From: an uncultured Lachnospiraceae bacterium
GTDB taxonomy: Bacteria > Bacillota > Clostridia > Lachnospirales > Lachnospiraceae
Assembly (NCBI GenBank): GCA_947564735.1
Contig: CANOEC010000020.1
Span: 1 to 64,000, forward strand
Length of the DNA stretch: 64,000 bases
Direction: 5' to 3'
Positions within the stretch are counted from its first letter, which is position 1. Each line of letters begins with the position of its first letter. The notes below the pieces were generated by a model. That model was not told where the DNA came from and did not search any database. It saw only the letters and a list, made by a program, of their open reading frames with translations. Positions 26,528 to 35,529 of the stretch are shown here, piece after piece. Both the position numbers and the translations under genes were made by a program.

Positions 26528-27163
26528 CTACAACGCCTCAAAAGCCTCCCTGAGCTTCTCAAGCGCCCTCTTCTCTATTCTGGAAACATAGCTTCTGGAA
26601 ATCCCCAGCTTACGTCCGATTTCCCTCTGCGTCACTTCATATTCGCTGGTCAGACCATAACGCAGCGTGATGATTTCCCGTTCCCTGTCATTTAATTTGT
26701 CATGAATCAGACCAGACAGTCTTTTTAGCTTATCCTCCGCTTCCATTCTGTCTATCACGTCAATCTGATCTTGTTCAATAATATCCAGCAGATTAATCTC
26801 ATTGCCCTCTTTGTCCGTACCAATCGGCTCATAGAGAGACACCTCTCTGGAAGTTTTCTTCTTCGCGCGTAAAAACATCAGCAGTTCATTGTCGATACAC
26901 CGGGAAGCATACGTGCTCAGTTTCCCCTTGCCGGCGTCAAAGGAATCTATCGCCTTAATCAGACCTATCGTCCCGATGGAAATCATGTCTTCCATCTCTT
27001 CGTCCACGTTCTGATACTTCTTCGCGATATGGGCAACCAGCCGCAGATTATGTTCAATCAGCATTTCTTTCGCGTCCGCCTGCTCCGCGCCCCCGCCCGT
27101 CTGCAACAGCTTTAAGTATGCGGCCTCTTCCTTCGCAGTTAATGGTTGCTTAAATGTTTTCAA
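26528..27163 (-). CDS. sigK: Sporulation sigma factor SigK
   Basis: 211 residues. Region 2 (EHNLRLVAHIAKKYQN, EDMISIGTIGLIKAIDSF, LSTYASRCIDNELLMFLRAK) and region 4 (LNDREREIITLRYGL, VTQREIGRKLGISRSYVSRI) match Bacillus sigma-K closely, including the piece DPIGTDKEGNE-like EPIGTDKEGNEINL. SigK directs late mother-cell gene expression. The protein begins almost at region 1.2 (MKTFKQPLTAKEEAAYL), so the inhibitory pro-sequence of Bacillus is missing, as is known in Clostridioides difficile. The gene is in one piece, without an intervening skin element. Confidence 0.9.
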   Translation of the reverse strand: MKTFKQPLTAKEEAAYLKLLQTGGGAEQADAKEMLIEHNLRLVAHIAKKYQNVDEEMEDMISIGTIGLIKAIDSFDAGKGKLSTYASRCIDNELLMFLRAKKKTSREVSLYEPIGTDKEGNEINLLDIIEQDQIDVIDRMEAEDKLKRLSGLIHDKLNDREREIITLRYGLTSEYEVTQREIGRKLGISRSYVSRIEKRALEKLREAFEAL

Positions 27164-27263
27164 AAGAAGCCCCCAAAGTCCATTTACTCTATTCTATGAC
27201 CCGGCGGCATCTGAAGTGCCTTTCCACCTGAAAAAGAGTTGACTTCAAGGTTTCCATATGCAT

Positions 27264-27292
27264 ATTATACAAAGACAGCTTTTAAAATACAA
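27264..27292 (-). promoter_or_regulatory. Predicted promoter upstream of sigK
   Basis: Minus-strand TTGTAT, 17-base spacer, TATAAT, about 100 bases before the sigK start codon. The boxes look sigma-A-like, whereas sigK is usually controlled by mother-cell factors, so its use is uncertain. Confidence 0.35.
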
Positions 27293-27349
27293 CACAAATG
27301 ATATCAAATAACCAAAAAAATAGAGAAATCAGAAAAAAAACAATCCATT

Positions 27350-28597
27350 TCAGTCAAATAAAAATTGCGCCAGAACATAATTGCTTACGTCAATTCCCTT
27401 GTCTGTCAGCCAGATACGATTCCCATCCTGCGTAAGAAGCCCCTGCCGGCACAAACGATCCGGTATCCTGCCGTAAACCTCCTCTATCCGCTGTCCAAAC
27501 AGATGCTCAAATTCCCGGCGTTCCACACCGCACATCATGCGCAGACCGAGAAACATATACTCTTCCATCTGTTCCTTTTTTGTAAGTATCTGCCGTTCCG
27601 CCACATGCATATCTGTTTCATGCATATTTTTTCCATGCGTATCTTTCCCATGCATATCTGCCGCGTCCATGTCCTTCCCGTGCCTTGTCCAGACATACGC
27701 TTCGTAGGCTTTCATGTCCTCCGGATTTTTCCATCTGACATTCTCCACCATGCTGGAGGCGCCAAGCCCGAACCCGGCATAATTCCCGCGCTGCCAGTAC
27801 ACCTTATTATGGCGGCATTCAAACCCTTCTTTTGCATAATTGGATATCTCGTATCTGTGATAACCACAGGACGCCAGATAGTCTTTGGTGAGTGCGTACA
27901 TTTCACGGTCTTCCTCCTCCGTCGGAAAAAGATACTCCGCCTGCCGCTCATACAGGGGCGTCCCCTCCTCCAAGATAAGGCTGTACGCCGAGATATGCTC
28001 AGGCGAAAGCGCCGTCACGACCCGAAGGGTCCGCTCATAAGACAACACGCTCTGTCCCGGCAGCGCCGCCATCACGTCAATGTTGATATTCGTAAATCCG
28101 GCGTCCCTCGCCAGCTCATATGTGCGCAGAAACGTCCGATAGTCATGAATCCTGCCGATGCGTGCCAGTTCTTCATCATCCGCAGACTGCAGCCCGATGC
28201 TGATACGATTCATACCGCATGTTATGTAATGTTTCAGTTTCTCCCCATCCACCGTTCCGGGGTTTAACTCCGTCGTAATCTCCGCATCCTGCACAATCTG
28301 ATAATATTCCCTTACCGTATCCATAATACGTGCAAAATCCTCTGCCGGAAGAAGAGACGGCGTCCCCCCGCCAAAGAATACGGATATCACCTGATATTGC
28401 CGATACTGCGGCGCGGATGACATCAGCTCTTGGCACAATAGGTTTACATAATTTTTTATTTCTATCTTTCCGCAATCTACCTGCTGTCCGCGCATCTGCC
28501 CTATTTTTCGCTCCTCAACCGGAAAAGACAAAAAATCACAGTACAGACATTTCCTTTTACAAAAAGGAATATGGATATAAATACTCAGCTCCTTCAT
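27350..28597 (-). CDS. hemW: Radical SAM heme chaperone HemW, with His/Met-rich insert
   Basis: 415 residues. The [4Fe-4S]-SAM motif CKRKCLYCDF is at residues 13-22, preceded by YIHIPF, followed by FFGGGTPSLL, RISIGLQSADDEELARIGRIH and NIDVMAALPGQ, and the C-terminal HemN domain (EEYMFLGLRMMCGV). HemW family members deliver heme and do not act as coproporphyrinogen oxidase. Between about residues 310 and 335 lies an insertion with repeated His and Met (DMHGKDTHGKNMHETDMH), encoded by imperfect repeats around CATGCATATCT. I know of no such insert in the family. It starts directly after the lepA stop, so the ribosome binding site lies within lepA. Confidence 0.9.
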   Translation of the reverse strand: MKELSIYIHIPFCKRKCLYCDFLSFPVEERKIGQMRGQQVDCGKIEIKNYVNLLCQELMSSAPQYRQYQVISVFFGGGTPSLLPAEDFARIMDTVREYYQIVQDAEITTELNPGTVDGEKLKHYITCGMNRISIGLQSADDEELARIGRIHDYRTFLRTYELARDAGFTNINIDVMAALPGQSVLSYERTLRVVTALSPEHISAYSLILEEGTPLYERQAEYLFPTEEEDREMYALTKDYLASCGYHRYEISNYAKEGFECRHNKVYWQRGNYAGFGLGASSMVENVRWKNPEDMKAYEAYVWTRHGKDMDAADMHGKDTHGKNMHETDMHVAERQILTKKEQMEEYMFLGLRMMCGVERREFEHLFGQRIEEVYGRIPDRLCRQGLLTQDGNRIWLTDKGIDVSNYVLAQFLFD

Positions 28598-30412
28598 CTA
28601 TTTATCATCCAGCTTGAGCACGCTCATAAATGCGCTCTGCGGAATCTCCACATTGCCCACCTGACGCATACGCTTCTTGCCTTCCTTCTGCTTTTCTAAC
28701 AGCTTCTTCTTACGGGTGATATCACCGCCATAACACTTGGCAAGCACATCCTTACGCATCGCCTTGACTGTTTCTCTGGCGATAATTTTGCCGCCTACAG
28801 CCGCCTGAATGGGAATCTCAAACAAGTGTCTGGGTATCTCGTCCTTTAACTTCTCACACATCCTTCTGCCGCGCTCGTAGGCGCTGTCCGCATGAACGAT
28901 GAAGGAAAGCGCATCCACCTCGTCATGATTAATCAGGATATCCAGCTTCACCAGCTTAGACTCTTCATACCCCTTCAGCTCATAATCAAAGGACGCATAT
29001 CCTCTTGAGCGGGATTTCAATGCATCAAAGAAATCGTAGATAATCTCATTCAGAGGCAGCTCATATTTTAACAAGGCTCTGGAAGCTTCAATGTACTCCG
29101 TACTGATATAGCGTCCGCGCCGCTCTTGACACAACTGCATGATGGGACCGATAAATTCCATGGTCACCATGATTTCTGCGCTGACCATCGGTTCTTCCAT
29201 ATAGGCAATCTGCGCCGGATCCGGAAGATTGGACGGATTCGTCAGCTCAATCATCTCTCCATCCGTCTTATGCACTCTGTAAATAACGCCCGGTGCGGTC
29301 GTCACCAGATCAAGATTATATTCCCTCTCCAACCTCTCCTGTATGATTTCCAGATGCAAAAGTCCCAGAAAACCGCATCGGAAACCAAACCCAAGCGCAA
29401 TGGAGGTCTCCGGTTCATAGTTGAGCGAAGCGTCGTTTAACTGCAATTTCTCCAATGCATCGCGCAAATCCGGGTACTTGGCGCCATCTGCGGGGTACAT
29501 GCCGCAGTACACCATGGAATTAACCTTCTTATATCCCGGAAGCGGCTCGGCACAAGGGTTATTTACATCCGTCACTGTATCGCCCACCGCAGTGTCTTTT
29601 ACATTTTTAATCGAAGCCGTCAGATAACCTACCATGCCGGCTGACAGTTCGTCGCACGGAATAAACTGTCCGGCACCGAAATAACCCACCTCCACAACTT
29701 CCGCTGTCGCCTCGGTCGCCATCATCCTGATTGTGGTTCCTTTGGAAACTCTTCCTTCCATGATACGACAAAACACAATCACGCCTTTATAGGAATCGTA
29801 AACCGAATCAAAAATAAGCGCCTGCAGGGGGTTGTCCGGACTGCCGCCGGGCGCGGGAATTTTCTCTACGATTGCCTCAAGAACCTCCTCGATGCCGACA
29901 CCGTTCTTTGCCGAAATTAACGGCGCGTCCTGTGCTTCGATGCCAATAACGTCCTCAATCTCATTCTTCACCCGTTCCGGCTCCGCACTGGGCAGATCGA
30001 TCTTATTGATTACCGGAAATACATCTAAGTCATGATCCAGCGCAAGATATACGTTTGCAAGCGTCTGTGCCTCGATTCCCTGCGCAGCATCCACCACGAG
30101 GATTGCCCCGTCGCACGCTGCAAGCGAACGGCTCACCTCATAATTAAAATCAACATGTCCGGGCGTATCTATCAGATTGAATATATATTCGTTCCCGTCC
30201 TTTGCCTCATAGACGATACGCACCGTCTGCGCCTTAATGGTGATTCCGCGCTCCCTCTCAAGTTCCATATTGTCAAGCACCTGCGCCTGCATTTCCCTGC
30301 TGGTCAGGAGTCCCGTTTTCTCTATGATTCTATCCGCCAATGTGGATTTTCCGTGATCAATATGTGCCACGATACAAAAATTTCTAATTTTACTCTGGTC
30401 TATTGCCGCCAT
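28598..30412 (-). CDS. lepA: Elongation factor 4 (LepA)
   Basis: 604 residues from ATG 30410-30412, with AGGAGG five bases upstream; an earlier start at 30433 is rejected for that reason. GTPase motifs: [14 protein letters not shown] (G1), [12 protein letters not shown] (G2), DTPGHVDF (G3), NKIDLPSA (G4) and SAKNGVG (G5). The LepA-specific C-terminal domain ends in [18 protein letters not shown]. It promotes back-translocation and ribosome recovery. It is followed immediately by hemW, an arrangement common in Firmicutes. Confidence 0.97.
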   Translation of the reverse strand: MAAIDQSKIRNFCIVAHIDHGKSTLADRIIEKTGLLTSREMQAQVLDNMELERERGITIKAQTVRIVYEAKDGNEYIFNLIDTPGHVDFNYEVSRSLAACDGAILVVDAAQGIEAQTLANVYLALDHDLDVFPVINKIDLPSAEPERVKNEIEDVIGIEAQDAPLISAKNGVGIEEVLEAIVEKIPAPGGSPDNPLQALIFDSVYDSYKGVIVFCRIMEGRVSKGTTIRMMATEATAEVVEVGYFGAGQFIPCDELSAGMVGYLTASIKNVKDTAVGDTVTDVNNPCAEPLPGYKKVNSMVYCGMYPADGAKYPDLRDALEKLQLNDASLNYEPETSIALGFGFRCGFLGLLHLEIIQERLEREYNLDLVTTAPGVIYRVHKTDGEMIELTNPSNLPDPAQIAYMEEPMVSAEIMVTMEFIGPIMQLCQERRGRYISTEYIEASRALLKYELPLNEIIYDFFDALKSRSRGYASFDYELKGYEESKLVKLDILINHDEVDALSFIVHADSAYERGRRMCEKLKDEIPRHLFEIPIQAAVGGKIIARETVKAMRKDVLAKCYGGDITRKKKLLEKQKEGKKRMRQVGNVEIPQSAFMSVLKLDDK

Positions 30413-30470
30413 AATTTCCTCCTCGTCATACAAAAATCAGTATAACAAATCGGGAAAAATATGTCTACTG

Positions 30471-31784
30471 TTACCGCACCGGCTCCTGTCCGGATAAAAC
30501 CAGATGAAGCACATGGGCAAGCGGATCGCAGGCATTCATCGCCTCTTCCACCGTATTATTCTGGGCGCCCAGCTCAATTAAGAGGGTTTTCGGGCACAAA
30601 TGCATATTATAACGGTATGCCTTCAGGTAAACTCTCCTCGCCAGCCCCGGATAATACTCGTTACATGCCGCCTGCATCTGAAAAGAAAATGCCAGATTAT
30701 CTTCCAGATAAGGATTTTCCAGATATTCAATGTTTCCCTTGGCAGTGCGGCTTAGACCGTTAAAAAACATAAACTGTGCCGTCGGTCTTCCCTGCAGATT
30801 CATAACCAGCCGTTTCTCCTCCGGCATGGCATCCCGGTGCAGGTCGATCACCACCTCAATGCTGGGATACTCCGCCAGAAGCTTCTCCAAGGCAGGAAGG
30901 GCACTGTTGTAGGCATAATCCCTTGACTCCTTATCGTAGCTTTCGGTGTGGTGCATCACGTTATACCCGTATTTCTCCCGCAGCACAGACGCCAGATACT
31001 CGCCTACGCCGACGATGCTCGTGGATTCGTCTCCGGCAGCGGAGTCTGAAAACGCCTCCAGAGAATGCGTATGATAAATCAGAATCTGGGGATTATCCGC
31101 ACCGCCCTGCATACGCATATCCTTGGCAAGCAGCGCATCCACCTGCAAAAGTCCGTCACCCGCTCTTGTCGTACTATCCACAGCGTAGAATGCCTTGACA
31201 AGCGACTCATAATCCCGCAGTTCGTCCCATTTGTAACTGTAGTTTTTTTCCTGCACAGGCATAAAGGACGCCACCACAGGCTCTGCCGGCGTTTCCTCCT
31301 CCACAACTTCTTCCACCGGCTGATTTTCCAGATACATCCCGTTCTCGGCAAGCATTGCATCCGCAAGACCCTGTTCCAGATGCATCGCATTTTCATCATA
31401 TTCCAAATCTTCCTCTGCAATTGACTTGCGGTCTTCATCGCTGCCTTCCATCATAAGAAGTCTTGCATAATCGCTCTCCGCCGCCTTTTCTTCCCCCTCG
31501 CCATCCATCAGGCTGTACAGAAATACCGGATAATCCGCAAGAATCCACTGTTCATATATATCACTCGTTATTCCATTGTTTGTCCCTTGATGAATCATAC
31601 GGACGGCAGGTAGGTATGTCCCCAGCATCACATCCTGTATCCATCCTGCAAACACGCTTTTCCCACGTTCCTCCTCCGGTCCGCTTTTCGCCATTTCCAG
31701 CAGTATAAAGATACACGATACTATAACAAGTGCTACTATAATTATTTTTATGAATTTCTTTTTCATGTCCGTACTAATGCCCAT
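30471..31784 (-). CDS. spoIIP: Stage II sporulation protein P
   Basis: 437 residues. N-terminal membrane helix (IIIVALVIVSCIFILLEMA), a long acidic linker, and the C-terminal amidase domain with ILIYHTHSLEAF, VVIDLHRDAM and TLLIELGAQNNTVEEAM, which supply the zinc-binding His and Glu residues of this family. SpoIIP cleaves peptidoglycan stem peptides during engulfment of the forespore together with SpoIID and SpoIIM. The start may instead be ATG codon 7; neither has a clear ribosome binding site. It lies between gpr and lepA, a known clostridial order. Confidence 0.95.
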   Translation of the reverse strand: MGISTDMKKKFIKIIIVALVIVSCIFILLEMAKSGPEEERGKSVFAGWIQDVMLGTYLPAVRMIHQGTNNGITSDIYEQWILADYPVFLYSLMDGEGEEKAAESDYARLLMMEGSDEDRKSIAEEDLEYDENAMHLEQGLADAMLAENGMYLENQPVEEVVEEETPAEPVVASFMPVQEKNYSYKWDELRDYESLVKAFYAVDSTTRAGDGLLQVDALLAKDMRMQGGADNPQILIYHTHSLEAFSDSAAGDESTSIVGVGEYLASVLREKYGYNVMHHTESYDKESRDYAYNSALPALEKLLAEYPSIEVVIDLHRDAMPEEKRLVMNLQGRPTAQFMFFNGLSRTAKGNIEYLENPYLEDNLAFSFQMQAACNEYYPGLARRVYLKAYRYNMHLCPKTLLIELGAQNNTVEEAMNACDPLAHVLHLVLSGQEPVR

Positions 31785-31798
31785 GCCTTTTTCTCAGC

Positions 31799-31873
31799 CT
31801 GCGAATTTGTAAGCCAAGACGCTATAAGCGCCGGCACAAATTTGCGAATGAAAAATCAAAGATTTTTCATTCT
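31799..31873. repeat. Hairpin element between gpr and spoIIP (type C)
   Basis: GAATGAAAAATC aaa GATTTTTCATTC forms a 12-bp stem with a 3-base loop. To its left, CGAATTTGT and ACAAATTTGCG form a second inverted repeat around GCGCTATAAGCGC-like DNA. Two hairpins with triloops also make up the type A and B repeats, but the sequence itself differs. It occupies most of the gap between gpr and spoIIP. Confidence 0.5.
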
Positions 31874-31926
31874 TATCTATATATATGCAGTACGGACACG
31901 ACTTCATACCATCGTTACACCAGAGG

Positions 31927-32817
31927 TTACGTTTCTTCCAGACAGTTGAGCGCTTTGTTGATTCCATCGCACAAAATATGACTAATCTGCTGAATCTGCT
32001 GGTCAACGTCTTTCGTCGTGACATACATGTTATTCAGTTCTTTCAGCGTAACCGGACGTTCTCCCATGGCGTCTCCCACGATTGTCGCCGCGTCAACCAC
32101 CGTCGGAACCCCCAAGGCAAGCACGGGAATATGCAGACTTTCCTGCGTTATGGCATTGCGGTGATTTCCAACACCGGAACCGGGATGAATCCCCGTATTG
32201 GTAATCTGTATTGTCCGGTTTAGTCTTTTGGTGGAGCGCGCCGCCAGTGCATCAATCACAATCACCATATCCGGCTTCGTTTCATTAATAACACCTTTTA
32301 TGATTTCTGCTGACTCCATACCCGTCTTCGCCATGACGCCGGGAATCAGGCTGCTGACCTGATGCATCTTGGATCTGTTATAGGCAACCTTGCAGGCATT
32401 CTTGCCATACTCACGCACGATATGCCTGTTGATAAACAGATTATCTACCACATTCGGACCAAGCGAATCCGCCGTCACCTCCCGGTTGCCAAGCCCCACC
32501 ACCAGAATCGACTGCTCTTTGTCCGGCTCCGGCAGTACTTCGCGGATTTCTCTCGCCAGAATCTCTGATATCTCCTGATGATAGTCCTCCTCCGGTTCCG
32601 TCATCGCCGGCGCTTCCAGCGTAATGTAAATCCCCATCGGCTTTCCTAACATTTTTGCCCCGTTCTTTGTCTCTACGATGACTTTGGTAATGTGCACGTC
32701 ACATGTCTCGTCATAATCTTCCTCCACTGTGACGCCGTGCAGCCCTTCCGCCTTATCCTCAATACTTTCTCTGGCTTCCAGCGCCAAATCTGTCCTAACT
32801 GCCTGCCAGCTATCCAT
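31927..32817 (-). CDS. gpr: Germination protease GPR
   Basis: 296 residues. The N-terminal VRTDLALEARESI contains the TDLA segment where the proenzyme is processed and which resembles the cleavage site in its substrates, the small acid-soluble spore proteins. Core motifs are VGLGNREVTADSLGP, MAKTGMESAEII, VIVIDALAARSTKRLNRTIQ and GIHPGSGVGNHR. GPR degrades spore DNA-binding proteins during germination. A spoIIP gene follows, as in other clostridia. Confidence 0.95.
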   Translation of the reverse strand: MDSWQAVRTDLALEARESIEDKAEGLHGVTVEEDYDETCDVHITKVIVETKNGAKMLGKPMGIYITLEAPAMTEPEEDYHQEISEILAREIREVLPEPDKEQSILVVGLGNREVTADSLGPNVVDNLFINRHIVREYGKNACKVAYNRSKMHQVSSLIPGVMAKTGMESAEIIKGVINETKPDMVIVIDALAARSTKRLNRTIQITNTGIHPGSGVGNHRNAITQESLHIPVLALGVPTVVDAATIVGDAMGERPVTLKELNNMYVTTKDVDQQIQQISHILCDGINKALNCLEET

Positions 32818-32941
32818 GTCATATTCCTCATTTCCCGCATTTTATCTTACTATATGCGTATATTTATAGGTTAGTTCCTTCCTCCCTTTTGGTACTTACA
32901 ACTTTCTTTTCTATTTTTTGCAAAAATAAACAAAATATGTA

Positions 32942-32970
32942 TTGACATCACGATTCTCATAAACTACAAT
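32942..32970 (+). promoter_or_regulatory. rpsT promoter
   Basis: TTGACA, 17-base spacer, TACAAT, an almost perfect sigma-A promoter. The first base of the transcript would be near 32977, giving a leader of about 165 bases before rpsT. The leader holds an inverted repeat (CGTGTC/GACACG) and a type B hairpin element. Confidence 0.8.
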
Positions 32971-33036
32971 AATATGCGTGTGTTTCCATTAAAACGTCCG
33001 TGTCCGGCTTTAATGAGACACGTCCATTATAAAAAA

Positions 33037-33105
33037 ACGAGCTCCGCTCGTTTGCGAGATTCGCTTCGCGAACTCGTGCGTTAGCGTAGGAATCTCCTAT
33101 GAAAC
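33037..33105. repeat. Hairpin repeat, type B copy 2 (rpsT leader)
   Basis: CGAGC tcc GCTCG followed by the 18-base block TGCGAGATTCGCTTCGCG and AACTCGTGC, shared with 11.66 kb. Its right end, TCTCCTATGAAAC, has drifted from the TTCTATTACA seen elsewhere. It lies inside the rpsT leader, 37 bases before the start codon. Confidence 0.7.
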
Positions 33106-33141
33106 AAAGAAAACAATACAGAATGAATCGGAGGTGTAATC

Positions 33142-33405
33142 ATGGCTAATATTAAATCTGCAAAGAAAAGAATCTTAGTAAACAGAACCAAGGCTGAGAG
33201 AAACAAATCCATCAAGTCCGGCGTGAAGACCGCAGTGAAGAAAGTATATGCTGCGATTGAAGCTAACGATAAAGAAGCTGCAAAGGCAGCGCTTACTGCC
33301 GCTACGTCCGCACTTGACAAGGCTACTAAGAAGGGTGTATATCACAAAAATACATCTGCAAGAAAAGTATCCCGTCTTGCTCTTGCCGTAAATAAGATGG
33401 CGTAA
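33142..33405 (+). CDS. rpsT: 30S ribosomal protein S20
   Basis: 87 residues, Lys- and Ala-rich, with the S20 signature ANIKSAKKRILVNRTKAERN, KSGVKTAVKKVYAAI and the C-terminal HKNTSARKVSRLALAVNKM. S20 is an early-binding protein of the small ribosomal subunit. GGAGGTG lies before the ATG. It is one of the few plus-strand genes here and is transcribed alone: its own promoter is at 32.95 kb and a terminator follows at 33.5 kb. Confidence 0.98.
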   Translation: MANIKSAKKRILVNRTKAERNKSIKSGVKTAVKKVYAAIEANDKEAAKAALTAATSALDKATKKGVYHKNTSARKVSRLALAVNKMA

Positions 33406-33408
33406 AAC

Positions 33409-33485
33409 AAGAAAATCTGCTTCGCAGATTATCTTGGGAAGAATGCTTCGCATTCTTCCACTCTTTGGCGGAATTTTCTATTACA
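33409..33485. repeat. Double-hairpin repeat, type A copy 1
   Basis: Begins 4 bases after the rpsT stop. Hairpin 1 is AATCTGC ttc GCAGATT, hairpin 2 GAAGAATGC ttc GCATTCTTC, joined by ATCTTGG, then CTCTTTGGCGGAATTTTC and TATTACA. Two more copies at 35.5 and 57.8 kb keep both stems but change paired bases together (for example C/G to T/A in stem 1). Confidence 0.8.
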
Positions 33486-33494
33486 AAACAAAAA

Positions 33495-33525
33495 CACTTC
33501 CTACCGTCATGGGAAGTGTTTTTTT
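33495..33525. terminator. Bidirectional terminator between rpsT and the TPM gene
   Basis: CACTTCC and GGAAGTG form the stem, with ACACTTCC taccgtcat GGGAAGTGT and T7 on the plus strand and a matching T run on the minus strand. It serves rpsT and the convergent gene ending at 33536. Confidence 0.85.
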
Positions 33526-33535
33526 GTTCCAAATT

Positions 33536-34420
33536 CTATCTACTGTGACCGCCGCCACCATGGCTGCCTCCGCCTCCGCTGTGACCACCACCGCCGCCAC
33601 TACGACCACCACCGCCGCTGCTGCTCGATTCTATCTTGCGCGTCACTACGGATTTGCGTAAGAATCTGTCTTCTTTTATCCGAAACTGCGGTTCCAGCCC
33701 GTTCACATAGGTAATCGCTGTCGTTGTTTTCGCACCGCTCTTTGCCCTTCTGTTACACAGTATAAAAACAGCCGCCGAAATGATTCCTATCACCCACGGA
33801 ACAATGTCCGGCACATACAGATGAAACGCCCGCAGCCCCGTCATATCATGATAAAAATCATTGACATAGGTTTTGTACGCTTTATACGGATTGTGCTCCA
33901 CATACCGGTACACATTGTCCAGAAGATGATCGATATCCATGTAATCATATGCATCCTTCACCTTACCTGTCGTACTAAACCATGTATAAATACTGCCGTC
34001 GTCTTCCCGATACCAGTTATCTATCAGCAGGACGCCGTCACCGTTTGGCTTGTCATATCCGAAATTGTTATCCTCATAAAATGCCTCTGCGTAGATTCTG
34101 ACAAATTCTTCATAATCTGCATAAGGGTCGATTGCCCGGGCATATTCCTTCAAAGACTCATTCAACGTAATCAGTACGATGTCACATCCTGTCTGCTTCT
34201 CACGCTTCGCAATCAGCCGGCGCAGCTTCTCCTCCTCTTTGCCTGTCAGTACATCGCCATAATCAAATACCCGTTCCTTTGTCGTACACTCTTTATTCGT
34301 TCTCTGATGCCCCGCTGCCTTGGAAGTCATCCAGTGTCCGCCCGCCAGCAGCCCGTAGATGCATAGCATAACGCCCAATACGATATAGAGCCACTTAAAA
34401 TAATGAAAATATTCTCTCAC
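33536..34420 (-). CDS. TPM-domain membrane protein with Gly/Ser/His-rich tail
   Basis: 294 residues. N-terminal membrane helix (YIVLGVMLCIYGLLAGGHW), a TPM (YgcG-type) domain from about residue 45 to 175 (VFDYGDVLTGKEEEKLRRLI, NFGYDKPNGDGVLLIDNW), a second membrane helix near 205-222 and a C-terminal tail of SGGGG and GGGGH repeats. TPM domains were proposed as phosphatases or photosystem repair factors, and in bacteria they are mostly of unknown function. The Gly-rich tail is common in such bacterial proteins. It is co-transcribed with the zinc-ribbon gene 13 bp upstream. Confidence 0.8.
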   Translation of the reverse strand: MREYFHYFKWLYIVLGVMLCIYGLLAGGHWMTSKAAGHQRTNKECTTKERVFDYGDVLTGKEEEKLRRLIAKREKQTGCDIVLITLNESLKEYARAIDPYADYEEFVRIYAEAFYEDNNFGYDKPNGDGVLLIDNWYREDDGSIYTWFSTTGKVKDAYDYMDIDHLLDNVYRYVEHNPYKAYKTYVNDFYHDMTGLRAFHLYVPDIVPWVIGIISAAVFILCNRRAKSGAKTTTAITYVNGLEPQFRIKEDRFLRKSVVTRKIESSSSGGGGRSGGGGGHSGGGGSHGGGGHSR

Positions 34421-34433
34421 TGTTTTTCTCCTT

Positions 34434-35417
34434 TTATAAGATTTCCAAAGCCCTTATCGCAAGGGAACAGATTGCCGTCACAACCGCAAAGACGGAAGCC
34501 CCGTAACCGATGACTTTCCCCATGGAAACAGGTGTTATGCCAATAACCTTGCCCGTCTGTCCATTCACATGATACTGATACGTCCTGCCCTTATACCTGT
34601 ACAAATACTGCCACACCGGCATCAGCGCATATCCCACGCCATTTCGCTGCAAATTCAAATCCTTACGCAGAGGTTTGACCGTATTGTATGCCTGCAGGGA
34701 CTGACGCATCAATTCTTCAGACGAATTACGCGCCTTCACCTGCGCCCTGCCTTCCAGCTCCGGCGCACTCTGATTGTAGACTTCGCCGTAAAAACCCGAC
34801 ATATATTTCGCTTCGAACCCCTGCAGCATCTGGTAATTGTACGGTTCCATCAAATCCATTACGCCGTCTTCCATCGCATAGGAGGCATCCACGGGGATTT
34901 TATCAAAGTCCACATCCATCTTACGAACCACTTCATAATAAGAAGTCTCCGTATACTCAGTGTTCCCGCTGGTCCAGCTCCTGACCCGCGTTCCTTCGCC
35001 GACGAAATCATAACAAGCATTATAGTCATACAGCCAGAACGGAACATAGATGCCGACCATCTTTTCCAGACTTTTTGCCGACATAAAATCCGAGGGCGTA
35101 AACATCCTCCGCTTAAACTCCGCTTCCATTGCCCCTATCGCCATGTCCTTATTGACTTTAAAGGGCAGAATCAAATGTGGTTCGTAGACGCCTTGCACCC
35201 GTTCCTCAAATATGAGATAACATCCGCAATGTTCACATCTGGATGCTGAAGTATAATTCTGCACCTGAATCGGCGCGCCACAGTTGACACACTGCGTCAA
35301 AGAACCGCCCTGCACCATATCTTCACTGTCCAGTCCCTCACAATGAGGGCAGTACATTTTTGCCCTGCCCGGCTCGTATACAACATTTCCGCCACAATTT
35401 TTACATTTAAATAACAT
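34434..35417 (-). CDS. Zinc-ribbon membrane protein
   Basis: 327 residues from ATG 35415-35417 (GGGAG upstream). A longer reading from 35534 would translate a hairpin repeat that is also found elsewhere, so it is rejected. Two zinc ribbons open the protein: CKNCG...CPHC and CVNCG...CEHCG. A beta-rich middle part (MVGIYVPFWLYDYNACYDF, EVVRKMDVDFDKIPVDAS) and a C-terminal membrane helix follow. I recognise it as the TFIIB-type zinc-ribbon protein family of clostridia, of unknown function. It forms a two-gene operon with the TPM protein, which suggests a shared role at the membrane. Confidence 0.75.
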   Translation of the reverse strand: MLFKCKNCGGNVVYEPGRAKMYCPHCEGLDSEDMVQGGSLTQCVNCGAPIQVQNYTSASRCEHCGCYLIFEERVQGVYEPHLILPFKVNKDMAIGAMEAEFKRRMFTPSDFMSAKSLEKMVGIYVPFWLYDYNACYDFVGEGTRVRSWTSGNTEYTETSYYEVVRKMDVDFDKIPVDASYAMEDGVMDLMEPYNYQMLQGFEAKYMSGFYGEVYNQSAPELEGRAQVKARNSSEELMRQSLQAYNTVKPLRKDLNLQRNGVGYALMPVWQYLYRYKGRTYQYHVNGQTGKVIGITPVSMGKVIGYGASVFAVVTAICSLAIRALEIL

Positions 35418-35453
35418 CCCACTCTCCCATCCCGGAGTGTTTACGCGACATAC

Positions 35454-35529
35454 AAGAAAATTTGCTTCGCAAATTATCTTGGGAAGAACCTGCGGTTCTT
35501 CCACGCTTTGGAGAAATTTCCTATTATAG
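35454..35529. repeat. Double-hairpin repeat, type A copy 2
   Basis: Hairpin 1 AATTTGC ttc GCAAATT, hairpin 2 GAAGAACC tgc GGTTCTTC, then CTTTGGAGAAATTTCC and TATTATAGAAC. It lies in the 341-bp divergent region between the zinc-ribbon gene and the SDR gene. The rest of that region (35530-35758) is AT-rich and should hold the SDR promoter, with a possible -10 TATACT at about 35691. Confidence 0.8.

Noticed and set aside
31794-32024. Possible 76-residue gene between gpr and spoIIP
   Set aside because: It overlaps the end of gpr in another frame and otherwise translates the hairpin element.
33142-33405. Minus-strand frame opposite rpsT
   Set aside because: Antisense shadow of a strongly supported ribosomal protein gene.
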